Source of the DNA: Chloroflexota bacterium
GTDB taxonomy: Bacteria > Chloroflexota > Anaerolineae > Aggregatilineales > Phototrophicaceae
Reading direction: 5' to 3'
Assembly (NCBI GenBank): GCA_010092805.1
Contig: JAADYY010000719.1
Location: 1 to 8,721 of the forward strand
Length of the DNA: 8,721 nt
The notes beneath the pieces are model-generated. The model was not told where the DNA came from, did not search any database, and saw only the letters and a list, made by a program, of their open reading frames with translations. Made by a program: the position numbers and the translations under genes. Below, one piece after another: positions 1 through 6,963 of this stretch. How positions within the stretch are numbered: position 1 is the first letter of the stretch; every line of letters begins with the position of its first letter.

Positions 1-44
1 ATAGTCATAGCCGGCGGGGTGAACAAACTTTCGCATCCGCCGCA

Positions 45-929
45 CTATCGACTTTCCAACGTTCGCCACGCTGCCTTGAGCGTGTTATCCAGCAGCATCG
101 TGATCGTCAGCGGGCCGACGCCCCCAGGCACCTTGCTGATCGCGCTGACGACGGGCAGCGCCTCCTCAAACGCGACATCCCCCACATAGCGATACCCGCG
201 TTCACTTGCCGGATCGTCGATTTTGTTGGTGCCCACGTCGATCACGACCGCGCCGGGTTTCAGCCAAGCGCCGCGAATGAACTCAGGCCGCCCAATTGCC
301 GCGATGACAATATCGCCGCCCCGAATCACCGCAGCTAGATCGCGCGTGCGGCTGTGGACAATCGTTACGGTGGCGTTGGCCTTGAGCAGCATCAGCGCCA
401 CGGGCAACCCTACGATGTTGCTGCGCCCCACAACGACCGCGTTTGCCCCCGTTAGTGGTGCCTCGATCTCGCGCAGCATCACCATCACCCCGGTGGGTGT
501 GGCTGGCGTAAACAGCGGATCGCGGCCTTTCATCGCCAATGCGCCGATGTTGATAGGATGGAACCCATCCACATCTTTATCCAAACTCACCAAACGCAGG
601 ATCGTCTCTTCGTCAATGTGATCTGGCAGCGGAAGCTGCACCAGAATCCCGTGAATGGCCGGGGTATCATTCAGATCGTTCACCGCCGCTTCAACCTCAG
701 CCTGTGTGGCGGTGGCGGGCAGCAGGTGCCCCACCGAATGAAGCCCCGCACGCTCACAGGCACGCCGTTTCATGCGCACATACGACGCGGACGCCGGGTT
801 ATCGCCCACCAGCACCACGCCCAGCCCCGGCGGGTGCCCGGCCTGCGCCGCGTAACGGGCGGCCTCCTGTGCGATCTCGGCACGCAACCGTTCAGCGATC
901 ACCGTGCCGTCAATAATTTGTGCAGCCAT
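45..929 (-). CDS. folD: Bifunctional methylene-THF dehydrogenase / methenyl-THF cyclohydrolase FolD
   Basis: Cytosolic enzyme that oxidises 5,10-methylene-THF with NADP+ and hydrolyses the product to 10-formyl-THF, feeding purine and formyl-Met synthesis. The protein is 294 residues, normal for FolD. In the N-terminal catalytic domain Y50 and K54 lie in Y-V-R-M-K, Q98 in G-I-L-V-Q-L-P-L-P, and D121 in K-D-V-D-G-F; these match the known catalytic positions of E. coli FolD. The Rossmann domain has V-V-G-R-S-N-I-V-G-L-P and then H-S-R-T, and the C-terminal signature P-G-G-V-G-P-L-T is present. One small variant is A143 where many homologues have Cys (P-A-T-P-T-G). The frame extends upstream to an ATG at 995, but the start at 929 is chosen because M-A-A-Q-I-I-D-G is where FolD homology begins. 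Neither start has a clear Shine-Dalgarno sequence. The gene is divergent from the large surface-protein gene and stands alone here. Confidence 0.96.
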   Translation of the reverse strand: MAAQIIDGTVIAERLRAEIAQEAARYAAQAGHPPGLGVVLVGDNPASASYVRMKRRACERAGLHSVGHLLPATATQAEVEAAVNDLNDTPAIHGILVQLPLPDHIDEETILRLVSLDKDVDGFHPINIGALAMKGRDPLFTPATPTGVMVMLREIEAPLTGANAVVVGRSNIVGLPVALMLLKANATVTIVHSRTRDLAAVIRGGDIVIAAIGRPEFIRGAWLKPGAVVIDVGTNKIDDPASERGYRYVGDVAFEEALPVVSAISKVPGGVGPLTITMLLDNTLKAAWRTLESR

Positions 930-1074
930 CAATTTTAACCAATGCCACTGCGTGGCATGTCCCGAAGCAAAATCCTGCCGACCAGCATAGCACATGCCAG
1001 GGGTACTGGCGACTCGCGGTTTGGCCGCCGATCATTGTCTATGCATTCAAACAACTTACGGACAAAATAGACAC

Positions 1075-1110
1075 TCACTTGCTGAGAGAGACTTGGTAAT
1101 ATTATAAAGA
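1075..1110 (+). promoter_or_regulatory. Possible promoter for the pilin-fusion gene
   Basis: An AT-rich island (TAATATTATAAA, 1097-1108) stands out in the GC-rich divergent region. TATAAA at 1103-1108 could be a -10 box, with TTGCTG at 1079-1084 as a weak -35 box 18 bases upstream; TATTAT at 1100-1105 is an alternative -10. This would give a 5' leader of roughly 80 bases before the ATG at 1198. No operator repeat is evident. The rest of 930-1197 shows nothing else I can support, and no convincing folD promoter was found on the minus strand. Confidence 0.35.
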
Positions 1111-1197
1111 GAGCGTAAGGGATAGATTCACCCTGGCACAGCGAGTCGAGGCCCGCTGCCGTTCAGAAACAGACTTAAATTGAGGATATGTGTAAGT

Positions 1198-4100
1198 ATG
1201 GACCAACTGCAACCACAGATCCCACCGAGCAGACAGCGTGTGCGCGGCCAGGCGCTGGTCGAATACGCGCTGATTCTGGCGCTATTAGCTGTTGGGTTGG
1301 GCTTTGCCCTCGCGGCCACAGGCCCGGCACTTGGCAATGTGTTCAATAATGTCGTCACGAACCTGATCGGGGCGAACCCGTCCGCGGCGACCCCGTTGGC
1401 CGCAGTGGGCGGCAACCCCAACTCATTCTGGCAAACTGTGACCTGGGTCGCGGCCAACCCTCAGGGTGAAACGCCGTTCCCCACCCCGGTCAACCGCCCG
1501 CCGACGGCGACGCCGCTGAGCTTCGTCACGTTGACCCCATCGCCATCGTTCACACCGACATACACGCCATCGTTCACACCCACACCCACCTATACCCTGA
1601 CCCCCACCAATACCCTGACCCCCACGCCGGGGCCGTCCGAGACCCCGACCGACGCGGACTTCGCCTTCCCGCTGGTTGACCAGGGCGGCAACCCAGAATG
1701 GTATCGTCTGGATACCAGTGTGGCGTTGGGCACCCAACCCTGGACGGGTGTTTTCTACAACGACCCCAGCTTCGGCACCCCTTGGAGTCCCCAGCCCCCA
1801 ACGTTGGACGATACGAGCATCCTCGATCCGTTCACTGGTGCAGAGTTGTTCGGCGAGCCATTGCCCAATTACTCCGCACAGCGATTCGAATTCGACTTTG
1901 GCAACGGCCCCGCTATCGGCGGTATGTCAAGTGACGGGTTTTCTATCCGCTTAAACCGCAGCATCTTCATTGACCGCAGGACACAACTGCGCTTCAGAGT
2001 GGATCGGCACGACCCAGGACACGACGACATCAACATCTTCGTCAACGGGACGCCGATCTTCGACGACGATGTCAATACCGATGGTTACGCACTGCACACC
2101 CTCCCTGCTGGGAATCATACGCTGCAAGTCGACTATGTGGACATCAGCGGTCGGGCGCGTTACCGGCTCGACATCACCCGCGTTCAGGTCACCGACGATG
2201 TGGTGAGTGCCAATCCAGGTAACCCGAACCCTAATAATTCCGCGCACACCGACTGTCGCTGGTTCGACCGCAGCAACGGACTCACATCCAGCTCAAACAG
2301 CCGCTACTGGCGTGAAGCTAGCGAAAACCGCGACGCCGTGGCGTGGGTGGCGAACCGCAGTTGCCATCTGGAACTGCGGGGTTCGGTCGATATTACGACA
2401 GCGTCCAACCCACAGTTGAGCTTCTGGGATATGTGGGATTTCACCGGGCACAGCGGTGTCAGCCCCATCGCCTGGGTCGAAATAGCCGCATACCTCGATG
2501 ACGGTCTGCAAGGTCTCGACCGCGACAACGTCACCTGGCACGCCATCCCGCTGCGCGATGGTGATACACTGAACTTCAACTGGACGCGCACCACCATCAA
2601 CATTCGTGATATTCCGGGGCTTGCGAGCGCCTCCGAGATCACTTATCGGTGCCGTCTGGCCAGTTCCAGCGGGGCACCGCTGCGCTGGTTCATCGACGAT
2701 ATTCAGGTGAGTGAAGGCCCGCCCCCCGCGCCCGCACCCCAATTTCACACCGTCGATGACACGTGGGATCTCAATTCGCGCGGCCAGATGGACGACTTCT
2801 TCTTCAACAACGATGCCAACCTCACGCTTGAGAACAACGGTAGACCTGTGCCAAATGCCTGGCGCTGGGACATGACCAGTGGCAACCCACGCGGCGGCGG
2901 CGGCTTGTCCTGGGAGCAAAGCCCATCGGGGCAGTACGCCGTCTTCCCCTCCGCAGATTTCGGGACGGATGCCCAGCGAATCAGCTACTTGGAGTTCAGG
3001 CGTCCCATCGATCTGACGCCAGCGAACGCCCCGGCAGCCGACTTCGAAGGGGATACAGGGGTACCGATCCTGGGCTTCTGGTACGCCTTCGACATCGAAT
3101 ACGAAGTCAGCTTGCAGGTGCAGTACACCAATGTGGTGGATAACGCCACAGACAACCGCCCAACGGTTGCTGCCGTGCCGAACCCGCGCAATTGGCAGGT
3201 CATCCCGAACGGCGGGTTGCTCGTCAATTTCCAAGATCCGGTTGGCGCACCGAGTGTGAACGAATTCGTCGGCCCGCGTACTGGGCAGACCACGTATCGC
3301 TACGCTGAAATCCGCCTCGATCAGATCCCGAACTGGAATACACAGCAGTTCTACCTGCGCTTCGCCATGATCGTCAACCCGGACGCCGCGACCACTGGCG
3401 GCGGTTGGTGGATCGATGACATTCAGGTCGAGCGCGACACGCTGTCGCAGTTCTCGCCCTATGAGTTCTTCGATAACGCCGAAAACGCCACATTCACCAT
3501 ACGCAACTGGAATCTGGTGGGTGATTGGGGGCGCGGCACCGACCGTGCAGGCGTCAATAGCACTGCCAATGCTTACCTGGACAGCCCAGGGAGCAACTAT
3601 GCCAACGTCAGCGACTCGTACATGGAGTTGAACAACGTCATCGACCTGCTGTACGACACGCCGCTGAACGTCAACAACGCCGGCACCATCGGCGAGCCAG
3701 CCGCACGTCCGCCAGCGGTGCGCCCATTCCTGACGTTCTGGCATCAGCGTGAGACCGATACCAACACCACCTTCACCGTCGAGGCCTGGACGACGACCAC
3801 CAACACCTGGACGGTGATCTGGGAATACGACGACGACCCCAATACCCGGTTCCAGGCGGCGTGGGAACGCGTCGAAATTGACCTGCGCGCCGCCTTCGAC
3901 CTCATCTACGGTGGTACCAATGTCTGGCCGACGCTGAGCAGCACCGCCGATACCGAAGATGACGATATTCGGCTGCGCATTCGCCTGCAAAGCACAGCGA
4001 GCGGCAACGATGACGGTGTCTTCGTCGATGACATTCGCATCGGCGAAATCGCTGAGGTCGTGCATCAACTGTGGGCAGCACCCGTTGGCGGGTTGGTCAC

Positions 4101-5820
4101 CAATCCGGGCGACAACATCTATCAGGACACCATTGAGTCGTTCTTTGGCTCGCCGCAGGTCGATCCGTTCAACTGGGATCGCCGCTGGCATGTCCAGAGC
4201 AGCAACGGGTGGGAAGCTATCACCCAACCTAGCGAATTTATCCGCAACGGCACACAAGCGCTGCACGAAAGCCCGCACACCCCGTCTGGCAACATCATCG
4301 AGTACGGGCGCAACGAAGATCACATCCTCGAAATTGTGCCGATCATCGACCTGCGCGGCACCGACCCGAACGCCAACCCGGCGCTGCGCTTCTGGACACG
4401 CTACGAGGTCGGCTCCAACGACGAAATCCGCGTCCAGATTGCGACAGAAGACACCACCGACTTCGGCACGGTGCAGACGCTTGACAACCGTGCGGGGTGG
4501 AGCGCCTGGCAGGATGTGTACCCCTCCGGCGGCCCGTCCGGCTACGCCAGCGGTGACCTTTTCCTGCGCCAGACTATTCTACGCAATACTTGGGAACGCG
4601 AATCAGTTGATCTGCGTCATTATGTCGGTGAACGCATCAAGGTGCGGTTCGTCCTCAATGCCAGCGACGACAACCAGTTTGGTGACGGCTGGTACATCGA
4701 CAACGTCTCATTCGAATTCGGCTTGCAGGAAATCCCCTGGAATCCGCCATTCTTTGACAACGCCTCGGCCTCAAATGCCAGTGTGTACTGGGTCACCGAG
4801 GGCGATTGGGGTGTCACCGAGGAGTTCAACCGCGGCACCGGTGCAGAGATCAACGATTTCGGCACCAACCCCTGGATAGGTTGGATTTATGATTGTGACG
4901 GTGTCTTTGGGCAAAGCTGCAACAGCGGCGGTTACAACAACATCATCGTCAACAACCACCCCTGGACAGGCCCTAACGTCGATTACACAATGGGGCCGTA
5001 CAGTGAAGCGGATGCCATCCAGTACTTCTGGGGCGGCGGCAGACCGGATGATGAGAATGGGTCCCCTTCACCAACATCTTACTTTGATACTTTCGTTGCC
5101 CGTTGGGATCGGGATGTGACGATGCTGCTGGGTGAATATCGCTTCTGCACCATCTCCGACGACGGTGTGCGTGTGGTGCTTGACCCGCCAACCGGCACGG
5201 ACATCACCAACCCCAACGGTTATATCATCAACCGCTGGCAGAATCAGGCGAAAGCACTCAACTGTGAGAACGTCAACGTGATGGTGCCAAGCATCAACGC
5301 CCAACTCCAGTTGTGGTTTTATGAAAACACTGGCCAGGCGGATGTTTCGATGAGTGCCGTGCGCATCAACAGCGGTGGTTCGTACACCGACAGCCCGAAC
5401 CTGTACAGACCGGCAGGGAACTGCCCGTCGGGCACCACATTCCGCTCAGCCACTGGCTACTGCATCATCGACTCCATCCCCAATGGGCAGTCGGCGCTCG
5501 TACTCAACGGCTACTTCAACCTGGATCCGCCGCCAGCAGCGCCCCAGTTGCCGGGGAATCCGCGTCTCCTCTTCTACCGTTACAGCGATTTCGATGGCGG
5601 GCGCTTGTATGTGGAACAATCGCTCAACGGTGGGTTCGACTGGACAGGCCTCACGAACTTCAACAATGACCGGATGCCCCCCAGCAACGATTGGGATCTC
5701 CGGGGTGTTGGCCTGACGCAGGAGCCGCAGGTGATCGTGCGTTTCCGGATGGACAATTCCACCAACGGCGACCCGGGGGACGGGGTATACATCACCGACA
5801 TCAACCTCTTCTTCGAGTAA
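1198..5820 (+). CDS. Giant Flp-pilin-type surface protein with Thr/Pro linker, PA14-like and jelly-roll modules
   Basis: I do not recognise a named gene. The 1540-residue product begins with a short polar leader ending in R16-G17, then Q-A-L-V-E22-Y23 and a hydrophobic helix (about 24-41). With cleavage after G17, Glu is at +5 and Tyr at +6, the Flp/class III prepilin pattern; the following G-P-A-L-G-N-V-F-N-N-V-V-T-N-L resembles the tail of short Flp pilins. Residues 92-152 are a Thr/Pro linker. Then come a PA14-like domain (182-331), jelly-roll/MAM-like modules at about 352-506, 531-746, 756-949 and 977-1174, and a fifth (1184-1540) apparently interrupted by a second PA14-like domain (1225-1391). 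Module-end motifs include WFIDDIQV, WWIDDIQV, FVDDIRI and WYIDNVSF. There is no C-terminal anchor, sortase motif or enzyme motif, so an adhesin or pilus-tip role is inference. Only two Lys occur (1148, 1352). TGAGGA at 1181-1186 supports ATG 1198, at rather long spacing, over an in-frame TTG at 1180. Confidence 0.9.
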   Translation: MDQLQPQIPPSRQRVRGQALVEYALILALLAVGLGFALAATGPALGNVFNNVVTNLIGANPSAATPLAAVGGNPNSFWQTVTWVAANPQGETPFPTPVNRPPTATPLSFVTLTPSPSFTPTYTPSFTPTPTYTLTPTNTLTPTPGPSETPTDADFAFPLVDQGGNPEWYRLDTSVALGTQPWTGVFYNDPSFGTPWSPQPPTLDDTSILDPFTGAELFGEPLPNYSAQRFEFDFGNGPAIGGMSSDGFSIRLNRSIFIDRRTQLRFRVDRHDPGHDDINIFVNGTPIFDDDVNTDGYALHTLPAGNHTLQVDYVDISGRARYRLDITRVQVTDDVVSANPGNPNPNNSAHTDCRWFDRSNGLTSSSNSRYWREASENRDAVAWVANRSCHLELRGSVDITTASNPQLSFWDMWDFTGHSGVSPIAWVEIAAYLDDGLQGLDRDNVTWHAIPLRDGDTLNFNWTRTTINIRDIPGLASASEITYRCRLASSSGAPLRWFIDDIQVSEGPPPAPAPQFHTVDDTWDLNSRGQMDDFFFNNDANLTLENNGRPVPNAWRWDMTSGNPRGGGGLSWEQSPSGQYAVFPSADFGTDAQRISYLEFRRPIDLTPANAPAADFEGDTGVPILGFWYAFDIEYEVSLQVQYTNVVDNATDNRPTVAAVPNPRNWQVIPNGGLLVNFQDPVGAPSVNEFVGPRTGQTTYRYAEIRLDQIPNWNTQQFYLRFAMIVNPDAATTGGGWWIDDIQVERDTLSQFSPYEFFDNAENATFTIRNWNLVGDWGRGTDRAGVNSTANAYLDSPGSNYANVSDSYMELNNVIDLLYDTPLNVNNAGTIGEPAARPPAVRPFLTFWHQRETDTNTTFTVEAWTTTTNTWTVIWEYDDDPNTRFQAAWERVEIDLRAAFDLIYGGTNVWPTLSSTADTEDDDIRLRIRLQSTASGNDDGVFVDDIRIGEIAEVVHQLWAAPVGGLVTNPGDNIYQDTIESFFGSPQVDPFNWDRRWHVQSSNGWEAITQPSEFIRNGTQALHESPHTPSGNIIEYGRNEDHILEIVPIIDLRGTDPNANPALRFWTRYEVGSNDEIRVQIATEDTTDFGTVQTLDNRAGWSAWQDVYPSGGPSGYASGDLFLRQTILRNTWERESVDLRHYVGERIKVRFVLNASDDNQFGDGWYIDNVSFEFGLQEIPWNPPFFDNASASNASVYWVTEGDWGVTEEFNRGTGAEINDFGTNPWIGWIYDCDGVFGQSCNSGGYNNIIVNNHPWTGPNVDYTMGPYSEADAIQYFWGGGRPDDENGSPSPTSYFDTFVARWDRDVTMLLGEYRFCTISDDGVRVVLDPPTGTDITNPNGYIINRWQNQAKALNCENVNVMVPSINAQLQLWFYENTGQADVSMSAVRINSGGSYTDSPNLYRPAGNCPSGTTFRSATGYCIIDSIPNGQSALVLNGYFNLDPPPAAPQLPGNPRLLFYRYSDFDGGRLYVEQSLNGGFDWTGLTNFNNDRMPPSNDWDLRGVGLTQEPQVIVRFRMDNSTNGDPGDGVYITDINLFFE
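1471..1653 (+). repeat. Thr/Pro linker with short tandem-type DNA repeats
   Basis: This stretch inside the large gene encodes the low-complexity linker (residues 92-152) rich in T-P, F-T-P-T and L-T-P-T units. At DNA level, CGCCATCGTTCACACC occurs identically at 1541-1556 and 1565-1580 (24-base period), and ATACCCTGACCCCCAC occurs at 1592-1607 and 1610-1625 (18-base period). Both periods are multiples of three, so copy changes would lengthen or shorten the linker without shifting frame. The linker would hold the modules away from the membrane or pilus. Such Thr-rich linkers are often glycosylated, which is inference here. Confidence 0.85.
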
Positions 5821-5851
5821 TGCCCACAGCATCCTTAGCTTAAGCCAACAT

Positions 5852-5883
5852 AGGGGCAGCCTGAGAGTCTTCGGGCTGCCCCT
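5852..5883 (+). terminator. Strong hairpin after the pilin-fusion gene, probable terminator
   Basis: AGGGGCAGCC (5852-5861) pairs perfectly with GGCTGCCCCT (5874-5883), a 10-bp GC-rich stem. The intervening bases can extend it through a T-G wobble and GAG/TTC pairing to a small AGTC loop. It lies 31 bases past the stop codon of the large gene. The downstream T tract is poor (TGCTTTCTG), so termination may be weak, or the hairpin may instead protect the transcript 3' end. Confidence 0.6.
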
Positions 5884-5911
5884 GTGCTTTCTGAACAAAA
5901 TCGGCTAGACT
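5883..5911 (+). promoter_or_regulatory. Weak candidate promoter for the gmk-ygfZ unit
   Basis: TAGACT at 5906-5911 matches the -10 consensus at four of six positions and lies 42 bases before the GTG start at 5954. No good -35 box is visible at normal spacing. It is offered because the hairpin just upstream implies that the kinase gene needs its own start of transcription. Confidence 0.22.
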
Positions 5912-5938
5912 ACAGGGACTGAACCCCAGCAAGCAGAT

Positions 5939-5944
5939 TAAGGA
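5939..5944 (+). promoter_or_regulatory. Ribosome binding site deciding the GTG start of the kinase
   Basis: TAAGGA at 5939-5944 stands nine bases before GTG at 5954. An ATG at 5944 overlaps this site but is in another frame, so the GTG is the best start for the guanylate kinase-like protein; its second segment leads directly into the first beta strand (G-L-F-F-I-L-V) and P-loop. Confidence 0.6.
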
Positions 5945-5953
5945 TGCCGACCT

Positions 5954-6958
5954 GTGACTGTTGCGCACGAGCGAACGGGCTTGTTTTTCATCTTGGTGGG
6001 GCCAGCCGGCGCAGGCAAAAACCGGCTGATGAACATCGCCCTTGACCGCATCGACGACCTGAGCCAACTGCCAACCGCCACCACCCGCGCCATCCGCGAT
6101 GGCGAACAACAGGGGCGCGAACATCTCTTCCTCACCCGCGACGACTTCCTAAAAATGATCACAGACGATCAACTGCTGGAATGGCAGGAAGTTCACGGCA
6201 ATCTGTACGGGATGCCGCGCGCGACCGTTGAAGAAGCGCTGCAAGCAGGTCGCGCGGTGATCGCTGATATTGAAGTGTTGGGGGCGTCCTATGTGCGCTC
6301 GTTGTACCCGGAGAACGTCATCACCATCTTCATTCAGCCTCCTTCACTGCAAACCCTCATCGAGCGGATGCGCACGCGCGGCGACAGCGAAGCCGAAATC
6401 AGCAAGCGGCTGCTGCGCGTGGCCATGGAAATGGATTACGCCGCCGAATGTGACTATGTCATCGTCAACGATGATCTGGAGCAGGCCGCCGAAACCCTGT
6501 GCGCCATCATCACTGCCGAGCATAACCGCCGCGCAGTACCACACGGGACCTTCAACTATCGGTATATGGCACGGGCCGTGCCCATCTGCGCCGATGCGGT
6601 GTTGTGCCACGATGAACCACCCCATTTCCCGATTGCAACGCTCGACCCAGAGGAACTGCCCCACGACGGCGCGCTGCGTGCGCTCAGCGCAGCCCTGCAC
6701 TTGCCTGTCACGCCGAACAACTTGATCGCGGGGGGTCAAGCGGACGGACGCTTCACCCCCCCGGTGATCTTCGACTGCGATGAGATCAGCGGCTGTGAGG
6801 TGATCAAGTTCCTGTATCTGTATCGCCTGGAAACCCACATACCCGCGCCGGAAGGGTGGTCGTGGCTGCCGCTGACACAGGCGGTCGAAGATTACGACGC
6901 ACTGCCCAGCGCCGTCTTAGATGTTGTCGCTGCCGCCGTCGCCGAGTCCGGGGATTGA
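5954..6958 (+). CDS. gmk: Guanylate kinase-like protein with degenerate Nudix-like C-terminal extension
   Basis: Residues 10-190 follow the guanylate kinase fold, whose usual role is ATP + GMP to ADP + GDP in the cytosol. Visible elements are the P-loop G16-P-A-G-A-G-K22-N23, the GMP-binding stretch T43-T-R45-A-I-R48 with G-E-Q-Q-G, E76 in L-L-E-W, Y85 in N-L-Y-G, D105-I-E107, the lid R-M-R-T-R-G (138-143), and V-I-V-N-D-D (169-174). Several positions are unusual: Asn23 replaces the P-loop Ser/Thr, His57 takes the place of the usual Tyr after G-E..G, and Glu107 stands where D-I-D is usual. Bacterial Gmk is about 200 residues; this protein has 334. Residues about 203-315 resemble a Nudix fold whose box reads R242-A-L-S-A-A-L-H-L, with the catalytic Glu positions all Ala. 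Whether it is an active kinase is uncertain. The gene lies five bases before the ygfZ-type gene, so the two are probably co-transcribed. Confidence 0.85.
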   Translation: MTVAHERTGLFFILVGPAGAGKNRLMNIALDRIDDLSQLPTATTRAIRDGEQQGREHLFLTRDDFLKMITDDQLLEWQEVHGNLYGMPRATVEEALQAGRAVIADIEVLGASYVRSLYPENVITIFIQPPSLQTLIERMRTRGDSEAEISKRLLRVAMEMDYAAECDYVIVNDDLEQAAETLCAIITAEHNRRAVPHGTFNYRYMARAVPICADAVLCHDEPPHFPIATLDPEELPHDGALRALSAALHLPVTPNNLIAGGQADGRFTPPVIFDCDEISGCEVIKFLYLYRLETHIPAPEGWSWLPLTQAVEDYDALPSAVLDVVAAAVAESGD

Positions 6959-6963
6959 ACCGC

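Noticed and set aside
1..44. Possible terminator after folD (CGGCGG ... CCGCCG)
   Set aside because: Only about six base pairs with a loop of about 20 bases and no T tract; too weak to call.
223..938. Plus-strand frames opposite folD
   Set aside because: Antisense shadows of a gene with unmistakable FolD motifs.
930..995. 22-residue N-terminal extension of FolD from ATG 995
   Set aside because: FolD homology begins at the Met at 929, and the extension has neither a ribosome binding site nor family-like sequence.
1180..1197. TTG start six codons before the ATG of the large gene
   Set aside because: TGAGGA overlaps this TTG and serves the ATG at 1198; no ribosome binding site precedes the TTG.
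2293..4323. 676-codon open frame on the minus strand opposite the large gene
   Set aside because: It is in codon register with the plus-strand gene, where antisense stops need TTA, CTA or TCA codons, which are rare in this GC-rich gene. The translation shows no recognisable domain, while the plus strand shows clear repeated motifs.
3959..4879. 306-codon plus-strand frame within the large gene
   Set aside because: Shifted-frame shadow rich in Ser/Arg/Thr/Cys with no family motif; it lies inside modules 3-5 of the real protein.
1198..5820. Secreted protease or glycosidase function for the large protein
   Set aside because: The modules resemble those attached to such enzymes, but I saw no HExxH, Ser/His/Asp triad motif or glycosidase catalytic signature.
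5446..5898. 150-codon minus-strand frame across the end of the large gene
   Set aside because: Antisense shadow; its upstream part overlaps the terminator-like hairpin and no motif or ribosome binding site supports it.
6856..6963. 36-residue upstream extension of the YgfZ-type frame
   Set aside because: Arg/Cys-rich sequence wholly overlapping the kinase gene; YgfZ-like sequence begins at ATG 6964.
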